Shown: positions 1 through 7,129, numbered from the stretch's first letter. The stretch: DNA of 28,904 nt from CAZAFN01 sp964484795 (GCA_964484795.1 CAZAFN010000021.1:1-28904); one strand, 5' to 3'. The notes: generated from the letters alone by a model not told the origin. Translations and numbers: made by a program.

Positions 1-363
1 TGGGTACTTACCACCTTTTACAGGGTTGTACTTCCAAATGATTCTTTGGTCATCGTTAAGGTCTAAAGCATACACAATGTTAGGAATCGCAGTGTGAACA
101 TACATTACGTCTCCAATTACAAGTGGTCCACCTTCGTGACCTCTAAGAACACCAGTAGAAAAAGTCCAAGCGACTTTTAAGCTACCAACGTTGCTTTTAT
201 TGATTTGATCCAACTCAGTGTAACGTTCTCCAGCATAGTTACCAGATTGTTGTACCCATTGGTTTGGATCGCCCATCATTCTTTCTAGCTTAGAATTAGC
301 ACTTACAGCAAATGGAAGAGCTAAAGCAGCAGAAGCGATTAGGCCTTTTTTCAAAATACTCAT
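1..363 (-). CDS. xoxF: Methanol dehydrogenase, XoxF type, PQQ-dependent (N-terminal part)
   Basis: Periplasmic quinoprotein that oxidises methanol to formaldehyde; XoxF enzymes use PQQ with a lanthanide. Only the first 121 residues are inside the window, and the frame is open to the left edge. The start ATG lies at 361-363, with a Shine-Dalgarno AAGGAG (complement of 373-378) nine bases upstream. A signal peptide is clear (MSILKKG followed by a hydrophobic stretch ending in AVSA, about residues 1-22). The family signature GVLRGHEGGPLV is at residues 71-82, preceded by the usual QW and Y-ERY-LDQIN segments. The metal and PQQ ligands lie outside the window, so XoxF rather than MxaF is inferred from sequence flavour and from the SoxYZ-like neighbour. 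Base use is less AT-rich than in most neighbours, as expected for a highly expressed gene. Confidence 0.9.
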   Translation of the reverse strand, partial: MSILKKGLIASAALALPFAVSANSKLERMMGDPNQWVQQSGNYAGERYTELDQINKSNVGSLKVAWTFSTGVLRGHEGGPLVIGDVMYVHTAIPNIVYALDLNDDQRIIWKYNPVKGGKYP

Positions 364-383
364 AAAGTATTTCTCCTTTTTTT

Positions 384-419
384 AGTTAATATGTGGGTAG
401 AGCGACTACCCGGTTAACT
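384..419 (-). promoter_or_regulatory. Two-part inverted repeat in the xoxF leader
   Basis: AGTTAA (384-389) pairs with TTAACT (414-419), and inside them GGGTAG (395-400) pairs with CTACCC (406-411) around a five-base loop. All twelve base pairs are perfect, separated by a small asymmetric internal loop. The element ends about six bases upstream of the xoxF ribosome binding site, so it could affect translation or mRNA stability. It has no U-tract and is not a classical terminator. Confidence 0.6.
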
Positions 420-473
420 TCGGAATCAAAACCGTAACGCGTCTATTAAACTGTTATGTTTTTGTTTCCTCCC

Positions 474-497
474 ATAAAGGCAAATCTACACCTTTAT
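474..497 (-). promoter_or_regulatory. Second inverted repeat in the xoxF leader
   Basis: ATAAAGG (474-480) and CCTTTAT (491-497) are perfect complements around a ten-base loop. The element lies just downstream of the candidate xoxF start of transcription, so it would be near the 5' end of the mRNA. It may protect the transcript or take part in regulation; its function is inference. Confidence 0.45.
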
Positions 498-505
498 ATA
501 GTGTT

Positions 506-533
506 ATATTATTAATGAATATTTTAAATTCAA
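506..533 (-). promoter_or_regulatory. Candidate sigma-70 promoter of xoxF
   Basis: Read on the minus strand, a TTGAAT hexamer (complement of 528-533) is followed after 16 bases by TAATAT (complement of 506-511). Transcription would start near 499, giving a leader of about 135 bases that includes both hairpins described here. The surrounding DNA is so AT-rich that a chance match is quite possible. Confidence 0.35.
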
Positions 534-638
534 GTAAAAAATGAATGTAAGATGAACAATATGATTATTTTTCATTCACAATTTAAAATTTCACAACTAA
601 ATCATACACTTAATGGTATTCTTAGCAGTGAAAAAAGT

Positions 639-658
639 TGTGGATAACTTGTAGATAA
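639..658 (-). promoter_or_regulatory. Tandem DnaA-box-like nonamers
   Basis: Positions 639-647 read TGTGGATAA, the exact complement of the consensus DnaA box TTATCCACA. Eleven bases further, 650-658 reads TGTAGATAA, one mismatch away and in the same orientation. The spacing is about one helical turn. Two boxes alone do not make an origin, and no dnaA, dnaN or gidA gene is near; a regulatory DnaA site or chance are both possible. Confidence 0.35.
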
Positions 659-765
659 TTGACTTTTTTTGGATTTAAAACACATTTTTCTTGAAAATAA
701 AGAAGAATGAATATAGCTTTGGTATTGTTGGTATTAATAAATACTAATTATTATATGAATATTCA

Positions 766-1587
766 ATGTTTTGTTTGATGAGATTTTTTTCGATATTATT
801 TGTCATTTTTTTCTATGGCAGCTCAATTGCTGGTGATAAATTGCCTGAACCCGTTACCTGGAATACTGAGCTTAAAGAACTAGTTTTTGATGAGGATGAG
901 AAATTTTTTGATGGCAAAGGAGTCCTGGAGTTGGAAACTCCCTATAGAGCTCTTGATGCAGCAATGGTTCCAATTAATGTTAAGTTTTTAAATAATCAGT
1001 CTAAGGATAATTATGTAAAATCACTTACATTGATAGTTGATGAAAATCCTTCTCCTGTAGTTTCAAGATTTGATTTTTCTCATAAAATTGGTAATGCAAG
1101 CCTAACAACTCGGATTAGAGTTGATAAGTATACATATGTTAGAGCAATAGCGGAAATGAACGATGCAAAGAAGTACATGGTAGCTAATTATGTAAAGGCT
1201 GCAGGTGGTTGTTCTGCCCCAAGCCTAGCAGATATGGATGCAGTGATGGCAAGAATGGGTAAAATGAAGATGAAGTTCATAGAAACGGGTTCTGAGGGAT
1301 CTTTGAATAAGGCGGAATTACTAATTAGCCATCCTAACTATTCTGGTCTTCAGTTCAATCAATTAACAAGAGCAGAAATTCCAGCTCACTTTGTTAATCA
1401 TATTAAGGTTGAGCAAGATGGAGAAATGATTTTAGAAGCTCATCCAGATATTTCTCTTTCTGAAGACCCTTCTATAAGATTTCATTATTTGGATTCTGGT
1501 GGGCCTTTAGAAATTACAGTAGAGGACAGCGAAGGTCAAAAGTTTGCTAGTGAATATTCATCATCTCAGATGATAACATCTAAATAA
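766..1587 (+). CDS. Quinoprotein dehydrogenase-associated SoxYZ-like carrier
   Basis: Exported protein of 273 residues with a signal peptide (hydrophobic core about residues 6-22). It resembles fused SoxY and SoxZ: an N-terminal SoxY-like half ending in the GGC motif (GGCSAP, Cys149) and a C-terminal SoxZ-like beta domain from about residue 175. In sulfur oxidation the SoxY cysteine carries a sulfur intermediate; here the cysteine sits between the domains and not at the C-terminus. Proteins of this kind are often encoded beside xoxF or other PQQ dehydrogenases, as here, but their role is not established. Translation may begin at 766 or at the second ATG (778), which gives a cleaner signal peptide. 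The gene converges with the next one, leaving only seven bases between the stops. Confidence 0.8.
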   Translation: MFCLMRFFSILFVIFFYGSSIAGDKLPEPVTWNTELKELVFDEDEKFFDGKGVLELETPYRALDAAMVPINVKFLNNQSKDNYVKSLTLIVDENPSPVVSRFDFSHKIGNASLTTRIRVDKYTYVRAIAEMNDAKKYMVANYVKAAGGCSAPSLADMDAVMARMGKMKMKFIETGSEGSLNKAELLISHPNYSGLQFNQLTRAEIPAHFVNHIKVEQDGEMILEAHPDISLSEDPSIRFHYLDSGGPLEITVEDSEGQKFASEYSSSQMITSK

Positions 1588-1594
1588 CATTGAC

Positions 1595-1936
1595 TTAAAA
1601 GCATTCTAGTTCAGATGCAGCTTGAGCTCTAAGTAATTTGTCCATTCTTTCTTTTGACAATCCAACACTTTTAAAAGCTTCTTCTCTTGGACTTGCTCCT
1701 AGTTGAAGTCTGGCTATGGCTTCAGCCTGGGCATATTCTTCGTAATTAATTCTTTTGGCGATTTCGTCAACTGCGCACGAGCATTTTGCCATGAAGTCTC
1801 TATTTGAAACATTTGAACTCATACATGCAAAAACAAATTCAGCTCTTGCTAATGTTGGAAAGTCATTTGCCTTTATGTTTTCTGCAAATGTAAAAACAAA
1901 CCAAAAGGTAATAATTTTTGCTAGCTTCTTTTTCAT
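1595..1936 (-). CDS. Small exported cysteine-containing protein, function unknown
   Basis: A 113-residue protein with a probable signal peptide (basic start, hydrophobic residues 9-19, possible cleavage after IKA near residue 23). The mature part is largely alpha-helical in character and has four cysteines: C38, C52, C54 and C112. The C-x13-C-x-C pattern is not a heme site and has no CxxCH; two disulfides in the periplasm are plausible. It overlaps the upstream gene by four bases (ATGA at 1933-1936), so the two are translationally coupled. I do not recognise a characterised family. Position beside xoxF and the SoxYZ-like gene suggests a role in periplasmic methanol oxidation, which is inference only. 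Confidence 0.7.
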   Translation of the reverse strand: MKKKLAKIITFWFVFTFAENIKANDFPTLARAEFVFACMSSNVSNRDFMAKCSCAVDEIAKRINYEEYAQAEAIARLQLGASPREEAFKSVGLSKERMDKLLRAQAASELECF

Positions 1937-2766
1937 TTTTTATCCTTTTCCTTTCTTTTTTTATAATCATCCCTAAGTTGCTTATTAGTCTTTGCTCCAA
2001 GATAGGTTAAGGTTTCTTTAACCATATCATCAGGGTTTTCCAAGTCTTTAATATAAGCTTCCATTTTATAAATGTAACCGGGAATATCTTCAGACATCAA
2101 AATAACAAATTTTTTTGTTTTATATCTTGATACCCTATTCTTAAGCTTAGTTTTTAAAAATGGTTGAAATGAGATTTCTTTGCCAGGATATTCTTTCCCA
2201 TCAAAATTGAAAATTGTATCTTTTATTTCAGTTGCTGCAATTGTATGTCTAATTCTACTTCTAAAGAACAAGGCGTTTCCTCCTGTTAATCTTTGCATAT
2301 CTCTTGAATCTCTTTCAAAAAAAAGCATAAAGACAGGATTACCCTTAGCTCCAATTTGAGGAGGAAACCTGACTTTATCCTTGCCTTTAAGATATCTAAA
2401 AGTAATATGTTTTGTATTATCGTCATCGATTTTTACAATGTTGAGAACAACATTTCCAACGAAGCTATCCTCTCTAGTTGATTCTTTTTGGAATTTGTAA
2501 TAAATCCTTGAGGGTTCCTTAATTGTTTCTAGATGAGGATCAATAAATAATGCAATGTTTGCTGACGACATTTCTTTAATCAATTCTTGTTTGAATTCTT
2601 CAGTTCCCCATTTTGCTCTCTTTTCTTCAGCATTTTCTGCTTTAGAAAAATCATCTTCTAGATCAATTTTCTCATTGGCTAGTGCATTGGAGAAAACAAA
2701 TAAAACAGGCACTAAAATAAAATATATGTATTTTATTAGATTTGATATTTTGATAGATTGACTCAT
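1933..2766 (-). CDS. Exported protein of unknown function in the methanol-oxidation locus
   Basis: A 277-residue protein with a signal peptide (hydrophobic residues 13-26, likely cleavage after NALA). The mature N-terminus is acidic and helical; the middle is a probable beta-rich domain with the segment NALFFRSRIRHTIAA near residue 165, and the C-terminus is very rich in Lys and Asp. No lipobox, heme motif or transmembrane segment other than the signal is visible. It is the first gene of a two-gene minus-strand unit with the 113-residue cysteine protein. I do not recognise the family; linkage to xoxF suggests an accessory periplasmic role. Confidence 0.7.
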   Translation of the reverse strand: MSQSIKISNLIKYIYFILVPVLFVFSNALANEKIDLEDDFSKAENAEEKRAKWGTEEFKQELIKEMSSANIALFIDPHLETIKEPSRIYYKFQKESTREDSFVGNVVLNIVKIDDDNTKHITFRYLKGKDKVRFPPQIGAKGNPVFMLFFERDSRDMQRLTGGNALFFRSRIRHTIAATEIKDTIFNFDGKEYPGKEISFQPFLKTKLKNRVSRYKTKKFVILMSEDIPGYIYKMEAYIKDLENPDDMVKETLTYLGAKTNKQLRDDYKKRKEKDKK

Positions 2767-2819
2767 AGGACTATATTTATGGTTTAAATTAAAAAATTTT
2801 TCAACTAAGATTTGAATTT

Positions 2820-3311
2820 ATGGCAAAAAAAAAAAAAAAATTCTCCGTTATTTCAACTGGATCATGGGTCCCTTCAAATCTGAAAGATTGGAAAACTAAG
2901 GCGAAAACTTATAAAATTTTAATAGATGATTTAATAGTTAATGCTTTCATTGGCATACACGAACATGAAAAAAAGAGAAAACAGAAGATTTCAATTTCAA
3001 TTATTTTGGAAGCTTTTGACAATTTATCAAAGGTTAATGATTGCATAGACAATGTAGTGTCTTATGAATTTATAGTTGTTGAAATAAAAAAGCTATTTAG
3101 AAAAGGTCATATTGGATTGTTGGAGACTCTTGGAGATAAAATAGTTGGAATTTGTTTTAAGGATTCAAGAATTCTGAGTGTGAGATTAAATTTAAAAAAA
3201 TTAGAGGTTTTTAAAGAAACTAGAAGTGTTGGAATCGAAATATACAGGGAAAACTTCGTCTCAGCTAGGAAATTATCAGATTCATCTAAAATAACTAAGC
3301 TAAAAGAATAA
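2820..3311 (+). CDS. folB: Dihydroneopterin aldolase (FolB-like) of the H4MPT cluster
   Basis: Cytoplasmic enzyme expected to cleave 7,8-dihydroneopterin to the hydroxymethyl-pterin used for H4MPT and possibly folate. The FolB core starts near residue 31: the active-site region FIGIHEHEK is at 43-51, the LLETLGDKI helix near 100-108, and the C-terminal strand VRLNLKKLEVF (121-131) supplies the conserved lysine near K127. About 30 residues precede the usual FolB start, including MAKKKKK encoded by a run of 16 adenines. No other in-frame ATG follows, so the ATG at 2820 is the simplest start. This gene opens a tightly spaced plus-strand operon of cofactor-synthesis genes. Confidence 0.8.
   Translation: MAKKKKKFSVISTGSWVPSNLKDWKTKAKTYKILIDDLIVNAFIGIHEHEKKRKQKISISIILEAFDNLSKVNDCIDNVVSYEFIVVEIKKLFRKGHIGLLETLGDKIVGICFKDSRILSVRLNLKKLEVFKETRSVGIEIYRENFVSARKLSDSSKITKLKE
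2825..2840 (+). repeat. Poly-A tract of 16 bases at the start of the FolB-like gene
   Basis: Sixteen consecutive adenines begin at the last base of codon 2 and encode five lysines. A run this long within the first codons is prone to replication, transcription or sequencing slippage; one added or lost base would shift the frame of the whole gene. Confidence 0.95.
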
Positions 3312-3318
3312 CTACCTT

Positions 3319-3924
3319 ATGTGGGTAATCAAAATAGGTGGTAGTTGGATAAAAAATCCTAGACTTGATGAACTAATTGCACTGATATCTAATTTCAGAG
3401 ATGAAAACATCACTCTAGTTGTTGGTGGTGGATGTTTTGCAGATTCAGTTAGAGATGTATTTAGTCACACGAAGATGACACAAAAAACTGCAAATTTCCT
3501 TGCATTGAAGGCAACGGAAATATTTGCTTACTTTTTAAAGGAGAAAAACAAAGACTTATTTTTAACCTCAGATATGAATGAATTCTTTAAGGGTAAAGTT
3601 AGAGTTTGGTTGCCATCTTTAGAATTAAGTACAAATTCGTCATTCAAAAAAAACTGGGATTCGACTTCGGATTCTGTAGCTACCTGGCTATATTCTAAGA
3701 ATAATGTGCAGGGTCTAATTTTCATAAAATCTTTAAATTTTCAGACAAAAAAACAATATAATCTCAATCAACTGCAAAAGAAAAAAATTTTGGACAAAAA
3801 TATTAAAAAATATCTTAAGAAAAAAGGTTGTGTAAAAATAGCAGGACCAGAGGTTATTGACTTTTTAAAAAAATCTATTGATTGGAAGAGTTTTATTTTA
3901 AGATTGAGTGATATAATTTATTAA
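3319..3924 (+). CDS. mfnE: Amino acid kinase-family protein, MfnE-like (furan phosphate kinase)
   Basis: A 201-residue member of the aspartokinase-like amino acid kinase family found in H4MPT clusters. The archaeal homologue MfnE phosphorylates (aminomethyl)furan-methyl phosphate to the diphosphate in methanofuran synthesis. The nucleotide-binding start VIKIGGSW (residues 3-10) and the glycine-rich VVGGGCFADSVR (34-45) are clear. The C-terminal third is Lys-rich and less conserved. Its last base is shared with the first base of the next start codon (TAATG at 3922-3926), indicating coupled translation. Methylofuran synthesis is the likely role, supported by the mfnB gene in the same operon. 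Confidence 0.75.
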   Translation: MWVIKIGGSWIKNPRLDELIALISNFRDENITLVVGGGCFADSVRDVFSHTKMTQKTANFLALKATEIFAYFLKEKNKDLFLTSDMNEFFKGKVRVWLPSLELSTNSSFKKNWDSTSDSVATWLYSKNNVQGLIFIKSLNFQTKKQYNLNQLQKKKILDKNIKKYLKKKGCVKIAGPEVIDFLKKSIDWKSFILRLSDIIY

Positions 3925-4478
3925 TGAAAAAAAAAATTCAAAAGAGATGGGCTTGGGTACTTACGGGATCAGGACACTTTTTTAATGAAACAATCAATCT
4001 TATCAATGAACTTGAGAAAGTAGATTTGTTCATTTCTAAAGCGGCTGAGGAAGTGTTGATAATGTATAAAAAAAAAGGAAAAATCTCAGACAATGTAAAG
4101 ATTTATAAGGATAATTCTGCCAGCTCAGTAACAGTTGGAAAATTTTACAAAGGCCTTTATCACTCACTAGTTATGGCCCCAACTTCCAGCAATACTGTCG
4201 CAAAATGCGTTTATGGAATATCAGATAGTTTGGCGACAAACATTTTTGCTCAATCAGGAAAATGTAAGGTTCATTGTATTTTTTTTCCCTGCGATACTGC
4301 TCCAGAATTGAGAACTTTTTCACCTAAAGGCTATGTTGATGTTTATCCAAGAGAAATTGATTTGGAAAATGTTGAAAAATTGAAGAAATTTTCGGATACC
4401 AAAGTAGTTATGAATTTCAAACAACTTGAAAAACAAATAAAAGAGAGAAAGAAATGCCTGAAAAAATTCTATTTTTAA
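3924..4478 (+). CDS. dmrB: Flavoprotein, DmrB/AfpA-like (probable dihydromethanopterin reductase)
   Basis: A 184-residue FMN-binding flavoprotein of the archaeoflavoprotein/DmrB type. Members reduce dihydromethanopterin to H4MPT with electrons from a flavin donor. The N-terminal WVLTGSGHFFNET segment (residues 11-23) is the Rossmann-like flavin-phosphate loop, SSNTVAKCVYGISDSLATNIFAQ follows near 108-130, and FPCDTAPE near 142-149 is typical of the family. No DmrA (DHFR-like) gene is in the window, so this is the best local candidate for the last pterin reduction. Its 3' end overlaps the following gene by 25 bases. The gene symbol rests on family resemblance. Confidence 0.7.
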   Translation: MKKKIQKRWAWVLTGSGHFFNETINLINELEKVDLFISKAAEEVLIMYKKKGKISDNVKIYKDNSASSVTVGKFYKGLYHSLVMAPTSSNTVAKCVYGISDSLATNIFAQSGKCKVHCIFFPCDTAPELRTFSPKGYVDVYPREIDLENVEKLKKFSDTKVVMNFKQLEKQIKERKKCLKKFYF

Positions 4479-5836
4479 CTGGAAAGCTTGCTGAAAGACA
4501 ATTGAAAAGAATATTGAGTGCAATGAAACCAGAGTTTAGTTATAGAATAAATCAGATTGGAGTAAGTGTAGCAGCTCTGATGTCAGAAAATATAATTAGG
4601 AGAAGATTATCAAAAGATCAAAATGTTGACAGAATTATTGTTCCTGGAAAGTTCCGAGGAAATTTAAAAAAATTAAGTAAATATTTTAATGTTCCAGTTG
4701 AAAGAGGTCCAGATGATTTGTCGCATTTACCTGACTATTTTGGACTCAGTCGTCCGCAACATATTTTGACAGACTACGAGTGTGATATTTTTGCAGAAAT
4801 AGTTGATGCTTCATTACTAAGTTTTGAGAAAATAAAGAAAATTGCCAAGTCATACGCATCTCAAGGTGCTAATGTAATAGATCTTGGTTGTATGCCTGAC
4901 ACGGATTTTTCTCATTTAGAGGATACTATAAAAGGCTTGAAGAATCTAGGACTTAAGGTATCTGTAGATTCGGCAAATTCTGAAGAATTATTGAGAGGGG
5001 CTAATGCTGGAGCAGATTACATTTTGAGCATTAATGAAAGCAATGTTGATATTTTGAATAAAACGAAAGCAACACCTGTTTTAATTCCTACGAAGCCAGG
5101 TAATCTCAAATCATTAGAAAGATTAATTAAAGTTATGCAGAACAACAAAAGAGATTTTCTTGCAGACCCAATTTTGGATCCAATTCACTATGGTTTCTCT
5201 GATTCAATAATGAGGTACGTAAAATTAAGAAAAAAATTTCCTAAAATAAAAATTTTAATGGGAACTGGTAACTTGACAGAATTAACTGATAGTGATTCTT
5301 CTGGAGTTAATATGATATTAATGGGTCTTGTCTCAGAACTATCAATCAATGCAGTTTTAGTAGTTCAAGTCAGCAATCATTGTAAAAATTCAATAAAGGA
5401 AACTGATGCCGCAAGAAAAATTATGCATTTTTCTAAAATAAATCAAAGACTCCCATTTAGAGTTGATAATAGTTTGATGAGTATGGCAGAAAGAAAGCCA
5501 AATAGAAAATCAAGAAAAGAAATTAAAGAAATAAGGTCGATGGTAAAAGACAAAAATTTTAGAATATTGCTTGGTGATAAGGGTATTGATGTGTTTAATT
5601 CTAAAATGCATGCTACCGGTGTTGATCCATATGATTTTTTTTCTAAAATGAATGTGGAAAATGATGCAAGCCATGCTTTTTATTTGGGAGTTGAGCTTGC
5701 AAGGGCACAAATTGCTTGCCAATTGGGAAAGAATTATGATCAAGATAATGAAATTTGGTGGGGGGTTGCTTCTGAAAAGAATAAAGAAAATTTGTTGCAA
5801 AGACCAAAATTGAAAATTACTCAAAAGACAAAATGA
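4454..5836 (+). CDS. Dihydropteroate synthase-like protein with DUF6513 N-terminal domain
   Basis: A 460-residue protein with an N-terminal DUF6513-type domain (about 1-125) and a C-terminal TIM-barrel pterin-binding domain (about 130-340) resembling dihydropteroate synthase. GANVIDLGCMPD (residues 138-149) matches the DHPS pattern in which the first pterin ligands lie; VSVDSANSEEL and LADPILDPI follow. It is expected to join the hydroxymethyl-dihydropterin to the ribofuranosylaminobenzene unit made by beta-RFAP synthase, the H4MPT counterpart of folate DHPS; this role is inferred from the family and cluster. The start at 4454 lies within the flavoprotein gene and follows a GAGAGAAAG stretch. 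The gene overlaps the next one by four bases (ATGA at 5833-5836). Confidence 0.75.
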   Translation: MPEKILFLTGKLAERQLKRILSAMKPEFSYRINQIGVSVAALMSENIIRRRLSKDQNVDRIIVPGKFRGNLKKLSKYFNVPVERGPDDLSHLPDYFGLSRPQHILTDYECDIFAEIVDASLLSFEKIKKIAKSYASQGANVIDLGCMPDTDFSHLEDTIKGLKNLGLKVSVDSANSEELLRGANAGADYILSINESNVDILNKTKATPVLIPTKPGNLKSLERLIKVMQNNKRDFLADPILDPIHYGFSDSIMRYVKLRKKFPKIKILMGTGNLTELTDSDSSGVNMILMGLVSELSINAVLVVQVSNHCKNSIKETDAARKIMHFSKINQRLPFRVDNSLMSMAERKPNRKSRKEIKEIRSMVKDKNFRILLGDKGIDVFNSKMHATGVDPYDFFSKMNVENDASHAFYLGVELARAQIACQLGKNYDQDNEIWWGVASEKNKENLLQRPKLKITQKTK

Positions 5837-6387
5837 TATTTGAAATCATACTTTCTACAGTTGATTCAAAAGGCAAGGTAAATTTTGCTCCATTTGGAAT
5901 AAAGAAATCTAAAAAATTTGTATTTATCTCACCATATTTTCCATCCAAAACATTGACAAATCTTAAGCAAACAAGAATTGCAACTGCAAATTATACAAAT
6001 GACGCAAGCTTTTTTGTTAAATGTATTGTTGGCGAAAAGAATTTCCAAAAGAAAAAATGTGAAAAAATAGATGGTTATTTTCTAAATGATTGTTTGTCTC
6101 ATGATGAGTTGGTCGTTGAATCTTTTAAAGAAGATAACATTAGGCCCAAATTTAAGTGTAGAATAGTAAAGACAGCAAACCATAAAAGATTTGAGGGATT
6201 TAATAGAGCTCAATCATCGATTGTAGAGGCATGCATATTGGCAACAAGAGTGAAATTTTTAAAAAAAAAAAAAATTCTAACTGATCTAGAATTTTTGTAT
6301 TCTTCAGTTGAAAAGACTGCAGGATTAAAAGAATTAAAATTGTGGGAAAAAATTAAAAAATTTATATTTAAAGAAATGGAAAAATAA
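5833..6387 (+). CDS. DUF447 family protein of the H4MPT cluster
   Basis: A 184-residue protein of the DUF447 type, whose fold is a flavin-reductase-like split barrel. The N-terminal half reads as the barrel (IILSTVDSKGKVNFAPFG at residues 4-21), and the helix EGFNRAQSSIVEACILATR near residue 128 is the most conserved family signature. DUF447 genes accompany H4MPT genes in both archaea and methylotrophic bacteria; the exact reaction is not known to me. Translation is coupled to the upstream gene through an ATGA overlap. A run of 14 adenines at 6261-6274 lies inside the gene, encoding KKKK. Confidence 0.7.
   Translation: MIFEIILSTVDSKGKVNFAPFGIKKSKKFVFISPYFPSKTLTNLKQTRIATANYTNDASFFVKCIVGEKNFQKKKCEKIDGYFLNDCLSHDELVVESFKEDNIRPKFKCRIVKTANHKRFEGFNRAQSSIVEACILATRVKFLKKKKILTDLEFLYSSVEKTAGLKELKLWEKIKKFIFKEMEK
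6261..6274 (+). repeat. Poly-A tract of 14 bases inside the DUF447 gene
   Basis: Fourteen consecutive adenines encode lysines in the C-terminal part of the DUF447 protein. This is a potential slippage site; the frame as given is open and continues into conserved-looking helix. Confidence 0.95.
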
Positions 6388-6388
6388 A

Positions 6389-7129
6389 GTGGGTAATTCG
6401 TCAATCTCTACAAGGCTTCTTATTAGCTTTAAAAATTTAAATGAAATATCAACAAAGACTCTAGATTTCATTGATATAATTGATTTGAAGAACCCCAAAA
6501 AAGGTTCCATTGGTTCTTGGAACATTAATGATATATCTAAGGTAGTTAAAATTTATAAGGGAAAAAAAAAGATATCGGCTACTCTAGGTGATATTTATAA
6601 TTCTGGCTCTGTCTTAAAAAAATTAAAAAAATTTGATGAATTAAATCTTGATTTTATTAAATTTGGTTTTTTTTTAAATGAAAGAAATGAATTAGAAAAT
6701 TTTATTGAGAAAATAGGAAGTGATTTTTTTACAACAGATTTAGTTGGTGTTGTTTTTGTTGAAAACAAACCTCTTATGGATTTTGCATTTAATAATCTAA
6801 AAAAAATCAAAAATTCTGGAGTTAACTATTTGCTATTAGATACCTACTCGAAAAGTTCAGGAGACTTGTTAACTTTTTGTAGCATAGATTTTTTAAAAGA
6901 TTTTATCAAGAAGGCATCGTATTACAAGATAACTATTGGTCTTGCTGGAAGATTGAAAGAAAGTCAGATCCCACAATTAATTGATTTAAATCCCAGCATC
7001 ATAGGTTTTAGATCAGCAGTTTGCAAAGAATCTAACAGAAATGCTAATATTTGTTTTGAGAAAGTGAAGAATATCTCTGCCTATTTTGAACCTGCTAATA
7101 ACATTGCAATTGAAAGAGCTGGAGCATGA
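6389..7129 (+). CDS. mfnB: (5-formylfuran-3-yl)methyl phosphate synthase, MfnB
   Basis: Condenses two glyceraldehyde-3-phosphate molecules into the furan phosphate precursor of methanofuran or methylofuran. The 246-residue protein is a TIM barrel of the DUF556 family. IIDLKNPKKGSIG (residues 30-42) supplies the first catalytic lysine (K34), KFGFF (91-95) a second, and LLLDTYSK (148-155) the Asp-Lys pair; these correspond to the active-site residues of the archaeal enzyme. The start is GTG at 6389, two bases after the preceding stop, and no in-frame ATG fits the family start better. The last 49 bases overlap the 3' end of the convergent MfnF-like gene. Confidence 0.85.
   Translation: MGNSSISTRLLISFKNLNEISTKTLDFIDIIDLKNPKKGSIGSWNINDISKVVKIYKGKKKISATLGDIYNSGSVLKKLKKFDELNLDFIKFGFFLNERNELENFIEKIGSDFFTTDLVGVVFVENKPLMDFAFNNLKKIKNSGVNYLLLDTYSKSSGDLLTFCSIDFLKDFIKKASYYKITIGLAGRLKESQIPQLIDLNPSIIGFRSAVCKESNRNANICFEKVKNISAYFEPANNIAIERAGA

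Larger units (their letters stand above)
364..765. promoter_or_regulatory. Divergent regulatory gap between xoxF and the SoxYZ-like gene
   Basis: This is the longest non-coding stretch in the window (402 bp) and holds no convincing ORF. On the xoxF side it contains a candidate promoter (506-533) and two inverted repeats (384-419 and 474-497) that would lie in the xoxF mRNA leader. In the middle are two tandem DnaA-box-like nonamers (639-658). On the SoxYZ-like side there is a TTGAAA at 691-696 with a weak TATAGC at 712-717 (spacer 15) and a direct repeat of GGTATT near 721-736, but no confident promoter. Confidence 0.6.

Noticed and set aside
446..475. Nine-codon minus-strand upstream ORF in the xoxF leader
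   Set aside because: The GGAGG lies inside the frame and not before it, no other Shine-Dalgarno is present, and an ORF this short is expected by chance.
691..717. TTGAAA and TATAGC as promoter of the SoxYZ-like gene
   Set aside because: Spacer of 15 and a weak -10; many equally good matches occur in this AT-rich gap.
1755..1976. 73-codon plus-strand frame spanning the two exported-protein genes
   Set aside because: Antisense to two genes with clear signal peptides; the phenylalanine-rich product reflects their lysine codons.
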